NCBI GenBank assembly: GCA_900768795.1
Contig: CAAGEH010000003.1
Location: 1 to 64,000, forward strand
Reading direction: 5' to 3'
DNA from: an uncultured Collinsella sp.
GTDB lineage: Bacteria; Actinomycetota; Coriobacteriia; Coriobacteriales; Coriobacteriaceae
Length of the DNA: 64,000 bases
This document shows positions 51,766 through 59,484 of this stretch, piece by piece; position 1 is the first letter of the stretch; each line of letters opens with the position of its first letter. The notes under the pieces were generated by a model, which did no database searches, was not told where the DNA came from, and saw only the letters and a list, made by a program, of their open reading frames with translations. A program made the translations under genes and the position numbers.

Positions 51766-53307
51766 TTGGCAGATACGTTCTCAGAGCGTCTCAAGCTTGC
51801 GATGAGTTGCGCGGACCTCAAACAGTCCGATCTGATTCGCAATGCCCAGATGCGTGGGCAAAAGCTTGGAAAAAGCCAGGTCAGCCAGTACGTAAGCGGC
51901 AAGACGATTCCACGTCGCAATATTGCTGAGCTGTTGAGTGACCTGCTCGGCGTTGAGTTTTCCTGGCTTATGGACGGTACGGGCACGCCTCCGACCTCCG
52001 CGCGAGCTAGTCAGCCGAGTTCAACCTCGGCCTTATTCGATAGTTCTATCCGCTCCGATGCAACACCAACTCAACCAGGGGGAGTTCCCATGCGTTCGTT
52101 CAAAAAATCCAGCAAACTCGACAATGTCCTATACGATGTGCGCGGACCGGTGGTCGACGAGGCCGCCCGCATGGAAGACGAGGGCGAGCGTATTCTCAAA
52201 TTGAACATCGGTAACCCCGCGCCGTTCGGCTTCCGCACACCCGACGAGGTCGTCAAGGACATGCGTCAGCAGCTCACCGAGTGCGAGGGATATTCCAACT
52301 CGCGCGGCCTGTTTAGCGCCCGCAAGGCAATCATGCAGTATTCCCAGCTCAAGGGCCTGCCCAACATTCAGATGGAGCATATCTACACGGGCAACGGCGT
52401 GTCGGAACTCATTCAGCTGTGCATGCACGCTCTGCTCGACGATGGCGACGAAATTCTGATTCCGAGCCCCGATTACCCGCTTTGGACTGCGTGCGCCACG
52501 CTCGCCGGTGGCCATCCGGTGCACTATCTCTGTGACGAGCAAGCGGATTGGTATCCCGATCTTGCCGACATGGAGTCCAAGATCACCCCTGCTACCAAGG
52601 CGCTTGTCATCATCAACCCCAATAACCCTACGGGCGCCGTCTATCCGCGCGAGGTGCTTGAGGGCATTGTCGAGATCGCGCGCCGTCATCAGCTCATGAT
52701 CTTCTCCGATGAGATTTACGATCGTCTGTGCATGGACGGTGTCGAGCACATCTCGATCGCATCGCTTGCGCCCGACCTTCCGTGCGTGACGTTCTCGGGT
52801 CTGTCCAAGAGCCATATGATCGCTGGTTACCGTATCGGTTGGATGGTGCTTTCGGGCAATCAAAGCTGCATGAAGGACTTTATCTTGGGCATCAACATGC
52901 TTTCCAACATGCGCCTGTGCTCCAACGTCCCCGCGCAGTCGATCGTTCAGACCGCGCTCGGCGGGCATCAGAGCGTCAACGACTACGTGCGCCCGGGCGG
53001 TCGCGTGTACGAGCAGCGCAACTATGTGTACGAAGCGCTCAATTCGATCGACGGCATCAGCGTGGTCAAGCCCAAGGCGGCGTTCTACATCTTCCCCAAG
53101 ATGGATATCGAGAAGTTCAACATCACTGACGATGAGCAGTTTGCACTCGACCTGCTCCACGAAAAGAAGATTTTGATTACGCGTGGTGGCGGATTTAACT
53201 GGGGAAAGCCCGATCATTTCCGCATCGTGTACCTGCCGCGCATGGAGGTGCTCAAGGAGTCCATGGAGGACCTCGCTGACTTCTTCGCGTACTACCATCA
53301 GAATTAA
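51766..53307 (+). CDS. XRE-type HTH fused to an AlaA-like alanine aminotransferase
   Basis: A 513-residue fusion. Residues about 4-65 form an XRE/CI-type HTH (SERLKLAMSCADLKQSDLIR, then QVSQYVSGKTIP) and about 70-108 a Ser/Thr/Pro-rich linker. From Met109 the protein closely follows E. coli AlaA (a glutamate-pyruvate aminotransferase). SSKLDNVLYDVRGPVVDEA is followed by LKLNIGNPAPFGF, IINPNNPTGAVYP and SDEIYDRL, with the PLP lysine in FSGLSKSHMIAGYR. The TTG start at 51766 is supported by AGGAGGT 5 nt upstream. It differs from MocR regulators, whose HTH is GntR type. A second start exists at 52090. A plausible role is alanine synthesis that controls its own expression. Confidence 0.88.
   Translation: MADTFSERLKLAMSCADLKQSDLIRNAQMRGQKLGKSQVSQYVSGKTIPRRNIAELLSDLLGVEFSWLMDGTGTPPTSARASQPSSTSALFDSSIRSDATPTQPGGVPMRSFKKSSKLDNVLYDVRGPVVDEAARMEDEGERILKLNIGNPAPFGFRTPDEVVKDMRQQLTECEGYSNSRGLFSARKAIMQYSQLKGLPNIQMEHIYTGNGVSELIQLCMHALLDDGDEILIPSPDYPLWTACATLAGGHPVHYLCDEQADWYPDLADMESKITPATKALVIINPNNPTGAVYPREVLEGIVEIARRHQLMIFSDEIYDRLCMDGVEHISIASLAPDLPCVTFSGLSKSHMIAGYRIGWMVLSGNQSCMKDFILGINMLSNMRLCSNVPAQSIVQTALGGHQSVNDYVRPGGRVYEQRNYVYEALNSIDGISVVKPKAAFYIFPKMDIEKFNITDDEQFALDLLHEKKILITRGGGFNWGKPDHFRIVYLPRMEVLKESMEDLADFFAYYHQN
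52078..52092 (+). promoter_or_regulatory. Internal ribosome site and start of the AlaA domain
   Basis: GGGGGAG (52078-52084) lies 5 nt before ATG 52090, which encodes Met109 of the fusion, exactly at the first residue of the AlaA-like domain. Internal initiation would yield a free 405-residue aminotransferase. The spacing is optimal, but use is untested. Confidence 0.55.
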
Positions 53308-53329
53308 CTGCGTATGGGCGCGGCGGAGT

Positions 53330-53420
53330 TTGCGTACGCGGGCGGAGCTTGCGTACGCGGACGGGGCTTGCGGACGCTGGCGGTGCTTGCGGACGCGGGG
53401 CTTGTGGACGCTGGGCTTGC
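53330..53420. repeat. Short tandem repeat, five units
   Basis: Units: 53330-53348, 53349-53367 and 53368-53386 (19 bp), then 53387-53401 and 53402-53416 (15 bp). Confidence 0.75.
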
Positions 53421-53540
53421 ATGTAAGGCATGGGCGGTTTGAGTGGGCTTGCTCCTCCGTCGTGCCTGTCGCTTTATTGTGTGGAGCACGTTTTCTGCAG
53501 CTTATGCGTGCAGGCGACCTCTAAACTAGCTAAGGTTTTT

Positions 53541-53618
53541 TGCCCGGAAGGGCACATGGCAAGCGCAAAAGAGTGCGCGACGGGCCCCGCGAATGGGGCG
53601 ATGAGTGCCCGGAAGGGC
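53541..53618 (+). promoter_or_regulatory. Leader with three hairpins, two identical
   Basis: GCCCGGAAGGGC, a stem with a GGAA loop, occurs at 53542-53553 and again at 53607-53618. A GCCCC/GGGGC hairpin lies between (53584-53599). All are within 90 bp upstream of the RGG-protein start. They may be RNA-binding sites for autoregulation, which is inference. Confidence 0.45.
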
Positions 53619-53639
53619 CGATGGGAGTCTCATGTCTGA
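53556..53639 (+). CDS. Possible 27-residue leader peptide overlapping the RGG gene start
   Basis: ATG 53556 is preceded by GGAAGGG and opens a 27-codon frame (MASAKECATGPANGAMSARK, then GRWESHV) that ends with TGA 53637-53639 inside the next gene's ATGTCTGAG. This arrangement would couple translation. Coding status is not proven. Confidence 0.3.
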   Translation: MASAKECATGPANGAMSARKGRWESHV

Positions 53640-54588
53640 GAACGAGAACGTAGTAAACGAGAACGAGAACGAGGCAACCGAGGTTGTCGAGAACACGGCT
53701 GCTGACACGACCGCCGAGGTCGATGCCGCAGAGACTGTTAAGGAGACCGCCGAGGAGTCCGCTGAGGACTTCGAGGAGCCCTCTGTCAATTACGACGAAG
53801 AGCTGATGGACAAGGCTCAGAAGGCCGCTCGCCTGCTGCGCTCCCGTCGCTATGCCATGGGCGCTGAGGAGGAGGCTCGTGCCGAGCGCATGAACGACCT
53901 CAAGCGCGCTCTTAAGTTGCTCGAGCTTAAGCCCGAGATGGAGCAGAAAGAGATTTCCGACCTGCTCGGTATGCGCCTGCGTGAGCTCGACGCTCTGCTC
54001 GCTGAGGCGGAGGAAGCTGATCTGGTCGCTCGCGTCGTTCCCGAGGACGAGGACATGCGCAAGGTCGTTGTCCGCGTTGCCGAGGATACCGAGGACGGTC
54101 TCGCCAAGCTCGCCAACAAGAAGGAGAAGCTGCTTCCGAGCCTTTCCGCCGATGAGATGGTCGAGCTGATGGCGGCTCTCGATAAGATCATCGCTCCGCT
54201 CGTCGCCATGGGTCTCGATCGCGACGATGACCGTCGTGGTGGCGACCGTGGTGGCCGCAGCGGCTTTGGCGGCCGTGACGATCGCGGCGGCCGTGGCGGC
54301 GACCGTGGCGGTCGCGGCGGCCGTGGCGGTTACGGCGATCGCGGTGGACGTGGCGGCGACCGCGGCGGCCGAGGCGGTTTTGGCGATCGCGGTGGACGCG
54401 GCGGCGACCGTGGTGGACGCGGCGGCTTTGGCGGTCGTGACGATCGCGGGGGCCGTGGCGGCGACCGTGGCGGCCGTGGCGGCTTTGGCGGTGGCCGTGG
54501 CGGTTACGGCGATCGCGGTGGCCGTGGCGGCCGCGGCGGCGATCACGGTGGTCGCAACGGTGGCGGCTTCCGTGGCAACCGTTTCTAA
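53632..54588 (+). CDS. Acidic winged-helix-like protein with long RGG-repeat tail
   Basis: A 318-residue protein I do not recognise as a named family. Residues 1-50 are acidic and Asn/Glu-rich. Residues about 55-195 are charged and helical, with KALLKPEMEQKE-like segments (KLLELKPEMEQKEISDLLGM, LRELDALLAEAEEADLVARV) that suggest a winged-helix dimer. The last 119 residues are an almost pure RGG/GAR tail with about 23 RGG triplets plus Phe and Tyr. RGG tails bind RNA and favour condensates in eukaryotes and in some bacterial RNA helicases. ATG 53632 has GGGAG upstream. A terminator follows. Confidence 0.85.
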   Translation: MSENENVVNENENEATEVVENTAADTTAEVDAAETVKETAEESAEDFEEPSVNYDEELMDKAQKAARLLRSRRYAMGAEEEARAERMNDLKRALKLLELKPEMEQKEISDLLGMRLRELDALLAEAEEADLVARVVPEDEDMRKVVVRVAEDTEDGLAKLANKKEKLLPSLSADEMVELMAALDKIIAPLVAMGLDRDDDRRGGDRGGRSGFGGRDDRGGRGGDRGGRGGRGGYGDRGGRGGDRGGRGGFGDRGGRGGDRGGRGGFGGRDDRGGRGGDRGGRGGFGGGRGGYGDRGGRGGRGGDHGGRNGGGFRGNRF

Positions 54589-54666
54589 TCGGCTGCACGG
54601 TTTTGCTGCCTGCGTAACGGTCTAGCGTTGAGCGGGCAGCGTTCGAACAAAAGAATGTTCACGTTT

Positions 54667-54695
54667 AGGGGCGCGACCAGAAGGTCGGCGCCCCT
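54667..54695 (+). terminator. Terminator of the RGG-protein gene
   Basis: AGGGGCGC and GCGCCCCT arms with an inner GACC/GGTC stem, followed by TTCTTG. Confidence 0.8.
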
Positions 54696-54729
54696 TTCTT
54701 GTGCAGGTGCTATGCGATCATTTGTTGTG

Positions 54730-55296
54730 TTATAGCCGCAGGAACAGCTCGTGCAGCCGCGCATCACGATCGAGCTCGGGGTGAAATGTGCAGGCGAGCT
54801 GATTGCCCTCGCGCGCGCAGACGATGCGGTCGTCGACCTTTGCCAGAACGCTTACCCCGTTGCCAACGGAGACGATTCGCGGTGCACGGATAAACGTCAT
54901 AGGCGTCTGCCCGAGTCCCTCGACCTCGGCGACTGCATGGAAACTGCCGAGCTGTCTGCCGTAGGCGTTGCGCTCGATCTCGATATCCATGGTAGCGAGG
55001 CGCGGCGTCCCCTTGTCATCGTGGGCGGCCAGGCGCTTGGCGAGCAGGATCGCACCGGCGCAGGTCGCGAGAACGGGCATGCCGCTGTCGATGCGTTCCT
55101 TGAGCGGTTCGAGCATTCCAAGCTCGTCGAGCAACTTGCCCTGTGCGGTCGACTCTCCGCCGGGGAGTACGAGCCTGTCGAACGCCTGCTCAAGGTCCGA
55201 TGCCTGACGGAGCTCTATGCAGGTTTCGCCGAGCTCCATAAGACGTTGCTCATGTTCGATAAATGCTCCTTGAACTGCGAGAACTGCGGTTGCCAT
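54730..55296 (-). CDS. pdxT: Pyridoxal-5-phosphate synthase, glutaminase subunit
   Basis: A 188-residue class-I amidotransferase that supplies ammonia to PdxS. LVLPGGEST, the nucleophile in ATCAGAI, and the catalytic His/Glu in TFHPEL are present. Its ATG overlaps the pdxS stop (TAATG), so the two are coupled. Confidence 0.95.
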   Translation of the reverse strand: MATAVLAVQGAFIEHEQRLMELGETCIELRQASDLEQAFDRLVLPGGESTAQGKLLDELGMLEPLKERIDSGMPVLATCAGAILLAKRLAAHDDKGTPRLATMDIEIERNAYGRQLGSFHAVAEVEGLGQTPMTFIRAPRIVSVGNGVSVLAKVDDRIVCAREGNQLACTFHPELDRDARLHELFLRL

Positions 55297-56186
55297 TAGC
55301 GACCGCGCTCTTCCATGATGATTCCGATCTCGTCCGCGTTGATGCCGACCATCGCCTCTCCGAGATTCTCCGAAAGCTTGGCGATGAGTTTTGCATCGTT
55401 GTAATTGGCAACGGCTTTGACGATCGCTGCGGCGCGCTTGGCGGGATCGCCCGACTTGAAGATGCCCGATCCGACAAAGACGCCCTCGGCACCGAGCTGC
55501 ATCATGAGCGCGGCGTCTGCGGGGGTGGCGACGCCACCTGCGGCGAAGTTCATCACCGGAAGCTTGCCCGTGGCGTGAACCTCGCGCACCAGCTCGACGG
55601 GCACAGCGAGTTGTTTGGCTGCCTCGAACAGCTCATCGTCGCGAAGGGCAACGATATCGCGAATCTGTTTTTGGATCTTGCGCATGTGGCGCACCGCCTG
55701 CACGACGTCTCCCGTGCCGGGCTCGCCTTTGGTGCGAATCATCGTAGCGCCTTCGGCGATGCGGCGTAGAGCCTCGCCCAGGTCGCGCGCTCCGCAAACA
55801 AACGGCACGTCAAACTGCGTTTTGTCGATGTGGTAGACATCATCGGCGGGGGAGAGCACCTCGGATTCGTCGATGTAGTCGATCTCGATTGCCTGCAGAA
55901 TCTGCGCTTCGGCGATATGCCCTATGCGGCACTTTGCCATGACCGGGATGCTTACTGCCTCCTGGATGCCGCGGATCATCGCAGGGTCGCTCATGCGGCT
56001 GACGCCACCGGCGGCGCGGATATCGGCGGGAATGCGCTCGAGTGCCATGACGGCGCATGCGCCCGCTTCCTCTGCGACGCGCGCTTGCTCCGGGGTGGTG
56101 ACGTCCATGATGACGCCGCCTTTGAGCATTTGCGCGAGCTGGCGATTGAGTTTGACGCGCTCCGCATGGGTGGTTTCTGCGGACAT
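55296..56186 (-). CDS. pdxS: Pyridoxal-5-phosphate synthase, lyase subunit
   Basis: A 296-residue TIM-barrel synthase that makes PLP from ribose 5-phosphate, glyceraldehyde 3-phosphate and ammonia. GGVIMDVTTPEQARVAEEAG, CAVMALERIPADIRAAGGVS and the C-terminal LMMQLGAEGVFVGSGIF are diagnostic, with conserved Lys in IPVMAKCRIGH. It is first in the pdxS-pdxT operon, divergent from pdxR. Confidence 0.97.
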   Translation of the reverse strand: MSAETTHAERVKLNRQLAQMLKGGVIMDVTTPEQARVAEEAGACAVMALERIPADIRAAGGVSRMSDPAMIRGIQEAVSIPVMAKCRIGHIAEAQILQAIEIDYIDESEVLSPADDVYHIDKTQFDVPFVCGARDLGEALRRIAEGATMIRTKGEPGTGDVVQAVRHMRKIQKQIRDIVALRDDELFEAAKQLAVPVELVREVHATGKLPVMNFAAGGVATPADAALMMQLGAEGVFVGSGIFKSGDPAKRAAAIVKAVANYNDAKLIAKLSENLGEAMVGINADEIGIIMEERGR

Positions 56187-56283
56187 GTGTATCTCCTTTT
56201 GTTGAGGGGTTACGTTTGCTTAGGCGAATATCCTACGGGGGATGTGTGTTAAGCAAAAGCGCCAGATTATGAGATACTTGCAT

Positions 56284-56324
56284 GGTCAGATAAAGGTCAG
56301 ATTTGCATAATCAATAAGGTCAGT
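56284..56324. promoter_or_regulatory. PdxR-type direct repeats
   Basis: GGTCAG occurs at 56284-56289, 56295-56300 and 56319-56324, all in one orientation, spaced 11 and 24 bp, in the divergent pdxR-pdxS spacer. Direct repeats in this position are typical of MocR/PdxR operators. Confidence 0.7.
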
Positions 56325-56333
56325 TGGTTGACA

Positions 56334-57725
56334 ATGCTTGATTTTGATATGGACAAACATGGTTCATGCAGCTTGTATGAGTATCTCTACCAGCAGATTC
56401 GCGATGAGATTATCTCCGGTTCCATCGGGGCGCATGAGCACTTGCCGAGTAAACGCGCGCTTGCAGAGCATTTAGGTGTGAGCGTCATAACGGTTGAAAA
56501 TGCATATGACCAGTTGGTTGCTGAGGGATATGTTTACACGCGCCCGCGACGCGGTTTCTATGCGTGCGAGCTTCCGAATGCAACGCCGTCTGTGGTACAT
56601 GCGCAGGGCGAGTCTGTTGACCTTTCGTCCGATGCGGGCGCTTTGAGTGGCTCTGAGCTCATACCGGACGCTCTTTCCCAAAGTTCATTTGAGGCTGCGC
56701 GTCTTTGGCAAAGGGCACTTCGCCAGGCGCTTTCTTCCGAGGACGAGCGCGTGCTGTTTTCGCCTGCTTCCGCTCAGGGGACCGAGCGGCTCCGTCTGGC
56801 GATTGCGAATCATCTGCGCGGGACGCGCGGTCTCGATGTGGATCCGCGGAATATCGTTGTCGGCGCGGGTGCTCAGCTGCTCGATACGATGCTTGTTCAG
56901 CTGTTGGGACATGATGCGACCTATGCGGTGGAGGATCCCGGTTATCTGCGTCTTACGCGGATTTACCAAGCGTGCGGATGCCGCGTTCGTCACGTTCCGC
57001 TTGATGGGGAAGGGCCGCGTTTGGATGCGCTCGCGTCGTGCGATGCCGATGTGTTTCACCTGATGCCGTCACACCAGTTTCCAACGGGGCGTGTTACGAG
57101 TATTGCGCGGCGCTATGGTTTGCTTGCGTGGGCGGCTGCCAAGCCGGGGCGTTATTTGATCGAGGACGATTACGACTGCGAGTTTCGCCTTGCGGGGAGA
57201 CCGATTCCGCCGCTTGCGGCAATTGATGCGGCGGGATGTGTGATCTACACCAACACGTTTTCAAAGAGTTTGTCGTCGGCTTTGCGTTTGGCATATATGG
57301 TGTTGCCGCCTGCTTTGATGAACCGTTATAACGATGAGCTGGGGTTTTATTCGAGTTCGGTTAGCTCGATCGACCAGATTGCGCTAGCGCGCCTGCTCGA
57401 GTCGGGCGAGTACGAGCGACATGCCATGCGCGTGCGCAAGCGTGCGCGTGAAGCGCGCGATCTGTTGCGGGAAGAGCTCGACCGTGTAGACGGGCTGGGG
57501 GAGATTGACATCGAGGAGGCAGATGCGGGTCTGCATTGCGTCTTGGCGGTTAAAGGTGACATGTCTGAGAAGGAAATGGCGGACCGTTTAGGTGCACACG
57601 GCATTCCATCTGTCCCGTTGTCGGATTTTGCATGGAGCAACAAGAACACTATCGATAATGATGGAAAGAAACGCCTGGTTGTTCTCTACGAGGATATCAA
57701 TAAAAATAAGCTATTTGAGCAGTGA
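56334..57725 (+). CDS. pdxR: MocR-type regulator of vitamin B6 synthesis
   Basis: A 463-residue fusion of a GntR winged helix (LYEYLYQQIRDEIISGSIGA, then PSKRALAEHLGVSVITVENA) and an aminotransferase-fold PLP sensor (PGYLRLTRIYQACGCRVRHV, then IEDDYDCEF and the Lys in TFSKSLSS). In related Gram-positives PdxR activates pdxST when PLP is low and represses itself. ATG 56334 is used; no clear ribosome site is seen. Divergent placement and GGTCAG repeats support the name. Confidence 0.93.
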   Translation: MLDFDMDKHGSCSLYEYLYQQIRDEIISGSIGAHEHLPSKRALAEHLGVSVITVENAYDQLVAEGYVYTRPRRGFYACELPNATPSVVHAQGESVDLSSDAGALSGSELIPDALSQSSFEAARLWQRALRQALSSEDERVLFSPASAQGTERLRLAIANHLRGTRGLDVDPRNIVVGAGAQLLDTMLVQLLGHDATYAVEDPGYLRLTRIYQACGCRVRHVPLDGEGPRLDALASCDADVFHLMPSHQFPTGRVTSIARRYGLLAWAAAKPGRYLIEDDYDCEFRLAGRPIPPLAAIDAAGCVIYTNTFSKSLSSALRLAYMVLPPALMNRYNDELGFYSSSVSSIDQIALARLLESGEYERHAMRVRKRAREARDLLREELDRVDGLGEIDIEEADAGLHCVLAVKGDMSEKEMADRLGAHGIPSVPLSDFAWSNKNTIDNDGKKRLVVLYEDINKNKLFEQ

Positions 57726-57793
57726 CCTGCGGAGACTCCGATTAGAACAGTGACCTGCGGAGACTCCGATTAGAACAGCGACCTGCGGAGATT
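57721..57793. repeat. 28-bp tandem repeat starting at the pdxR stop
   Basis: Identical units at 57721-57748 and 57749-57776 (start AGTGACCTGCGGAG, end CGATTAGAAC) and a partial third to 57793. Unit 1 contains the pdxR stop codon. Confidence 0.8.
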
Positions 57794-57888
57794 TCAAACG
57801 CAACTGAGGTGTTAAACGCCCGTTTACACTGAGTTCTGGGATGCAATATGGCTGCCTTTAGGATGCATTCACGCTGCTATTTCGCAAG

Positions 57889-58001
57889 TGAGTAGGTTTT
57901 TGCGGTTGGTCCGAGTAAACGAAGAATGTGCACCCCGCTGATCTGGTGTTTTAATGATCAAAAATGCGGGTCTACTCAGCGGCCCGTCAAAAACCTACTC
58001 A
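57889..58001. repeat. 113-bp inverted-repeat element (type B)
   Basis: TGAGTAGGTTTTTG (57889-57902) is perfectly repeated in inverse at 57988-58001. Inside, CGAGTAAACGAA (left) mirrors CTGAGTAGACCCG (right, complement). The same outer and inner motifs form the element at 63409-63520. Confidence 0.8.
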
Positions 58002-58101
58002 ATTGTGTATTGGAAGCGGATCTGGCGTTCGAAAACGGCTCAAATCACAGGTTCAGCCGCTGCTCGCCTGCCGTAGCTGCTCGTGACAACTAATTTAACT
58101 T

Positions 58102-58252
58102 GCTAAAAAGGGTGCCGATCAGCTAAAAGGGTGCCGAATAGCTAAAAGGGCGCCGAATAGCTAAAAGGGAGCGAATAGCTAAAAGGAAGCCGGGCAGTTA
58201 AAAGGGAACGAGCAGTATAAAGAACGCCGAACAGCAAAAAAGGTGCCGAATA
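58102..58252. repeat. 19-bp tandem repeat, eight units
   Basis: Units of 18-20 bp with consensus GCTAAAAGGGTGCCGAATA start at 58102, 58122, 58141, 58160, 58178, 58197, 58215 and 58234. The first four are the best preserved. Coding is unlikely because every unit carries TAG or TAA. Confidence 0.85.
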
Positions 58253-58334
58253 CGCTCAGCATAAAATAGGCCATCGGGAAGGTCGTTCATAACGCGCAGA
58301 AATAACGGCGCACAGAATATGTCTCGAAAACAAA

Positions 58335-58364
58335 AGGGCACCGACCATATCGGTCGATGCCCCT
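58335..58364 (-). terminator. Terminator of the rubrerythrin gene
   Basis: AGGGCACCGACC (58335-58346) pairs with CGGTCGATGCCCCT (58351-58364) with small mismatches. The minus strand continues TTTTGTTTTCG. Confidence 0.75.
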
Positions 58365-58404
58365 TAACGGCAAATTATGCTCGTAAATGAATCCGAGGCG
58401 CGGC

Positions 58405-58962
58405 TTAGCCAAAGTAGCGCTTGAGGAGACCGGCGAACGCCTTGCCATGACGAGCCTCGTCACGAGCCATCTCGTGAACGGTATCGTGGATGGCATCGAG
58501 GTTGGCAGCTTTGGCGCGCTTGGCCAGGTCGGTCTTGCCGGCGGTTGCGCCGTTCTCAGCTTCAACGCGGAGCTCGAGGTTCTTCTTGGTGGAGTCGGTG
58601 ACAACCTCGCCCAGAAGCTCGGCGAACTTGGCGGCGTGTTCGGCTTCCTCGTGAGCGGCCTTCTCATAGTAAAGACCGACCTCGGGATAGCCCTCGCGGA
58701 AGGCGACGCGGCTCATGGCAAGATACATGCCGACCTCGGAGCACTCACCGTTGAAGTTGGCGCGCAGGTCCTCGACGATGTCCTCGGGAACCTCATCAAG
58801 CTTGCCAACGCCAACGACGTGCTCGGCAGCCCAAGTCATATCGCCGGACTGCTTGGTGAACTTAGCGCCAGGGCAGCCGCACTGGGGGCACTTGTAATCC
58901 TCGGGCAGCTGATCGCCGTCGAACTCTTCTACATAACCGCAAACGGGGCATACAAACTTCAT
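58405..58962 (-). CDS. Reverse rubrerythrin (N-terminal rubredoxin plus ferritin-like diiron domain)
   Basis: A 185-residue peroxide- or oxygen-scavenging protein. The rubredoxin-like domain comes first with C5, C8, C25 and C28 (CPVCGY, CPQCGC), then a four-helix diiron domain with the ligand motifs ECSEVGMYL, EEAEHAAKF and DEARHGKAF. This order is the reverse of classical rubrerythrin and is found in anaerobes. ATG 58962 follows AAAGGA. It reduces hydrogen peroxide to water with NAD(P)H-derived electrons. Confidence 0.93.
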   Translation of the reverse strand: MKFVCPVCGYVEEFDGDQLPEDYKCPQCGCPGAKFTKQSGDMTWAAEHVVGVGKLDEVPEDIVEDLRANFNGECSEVGMYLAMSRVAFREGYPEVGLYYEKAAHEEAEHAAKFAELLGEVVTDSTKKNLELRVEAENGATAGKTDLAKRAKAANLDAIHDTVHEMARDEARHGKAFAGLLKRYFG

Positions 58963-59484
58963 GTTTGGTCCTTTCAAATAAAGACGATGGCGCTCTCTCC
59001 GGCCCTTTTGGTTCCTCTCCGGGGTTCGCGTCGGTACATCTCCATTATGCACATCACTGAGCGAAAATAAACCCTAATAGGAATGATTCTTAAAAATATT
59101 TGAAGAACCTGAGGTAAAAGAACCCCTTACGGCGAATACGGTATATCAGATGTTGACTTGCTAACATCTTGCGGTGACAATGCAAACGCTTAATACATGC
59201 ACGTCAGACACTGGGAAGCAGCTGGCGCCGACGGATGAGGGGAACACGCGGCCGGACACCGGAAGCAGCTGGCACTGACGTATGAGGGGAACACGCAGCC
59301 GGACACCGGAAGCAGTTGATACCGACGGATGATGGGAACACGCAGCTGGACGTTGAGAAGCGGTCTACGCTGTGAGTAAAAGAGACGCGCTGCCAGACGC
59401 TGGAATCAGCAAGTGCTGAGAGTAAAAGAGACGCGCTGCCAGACGCTGGAAATTAGAAAGCGCTGGCGCAAAGGGGGGACACAC
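58963..59484. other. Gap between rubrerythrin and alcohol dehydrogenase
   Basis: About 520 bp. The first 240 bp are the rubrerythrin promoter region and AT-rich spacer; the rest is the 47-bp repeat at 59207-59470. No gene is seen. Confidence 0.6.
59207..59470. repeat. 47-bp minisatellite, six degenerate units
   Basis: Units start GACACCGGAAGCAG or GACGCTGGAA: 59207-59254, 59255-59301, 59302-59348, 59349-59395, 59396-59441 and partial 59442-59470. Units 1-3 share GGAACACGC; units 4-5 share GAGTAAAAGAGACGCGCTG. Confidence 0.8.

Larger units (their letters stand above)
53308..53631. other. Repeat-bearing spacer and structured leader before the RGG gene
   Basis: A tandem repeat of 15-19-bp units starting TTGCGKACGC occupies 53330-53420. 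It is followed by about 120 bp of ordinary sequence and the hairpin-rich leader 53541-53618. Confidence 0.6.
57726..58404. other. Repeat-rich gap between pdxR and rubrerythrin
   Basis: About 680 bp without a gene. In order it holds the 28-bp repeat, element B (57889-58001), the 19-bp repeat (58102-58252) and the rubrerythrin terminator. Confidence 0.65.

Noticed and set aside
52129..53298. 389-codon minus-strand frame over the aminotransferase
   Set aside because: Shadow of the aminotransferase coding strand.
53530..54546. Ala/Thr-rich minus-strand frame over the RGG gene
   Set aside because: Low-complexity antisense of the GGC/CGT repeats; the plus strand has the ribosome site and terminator.
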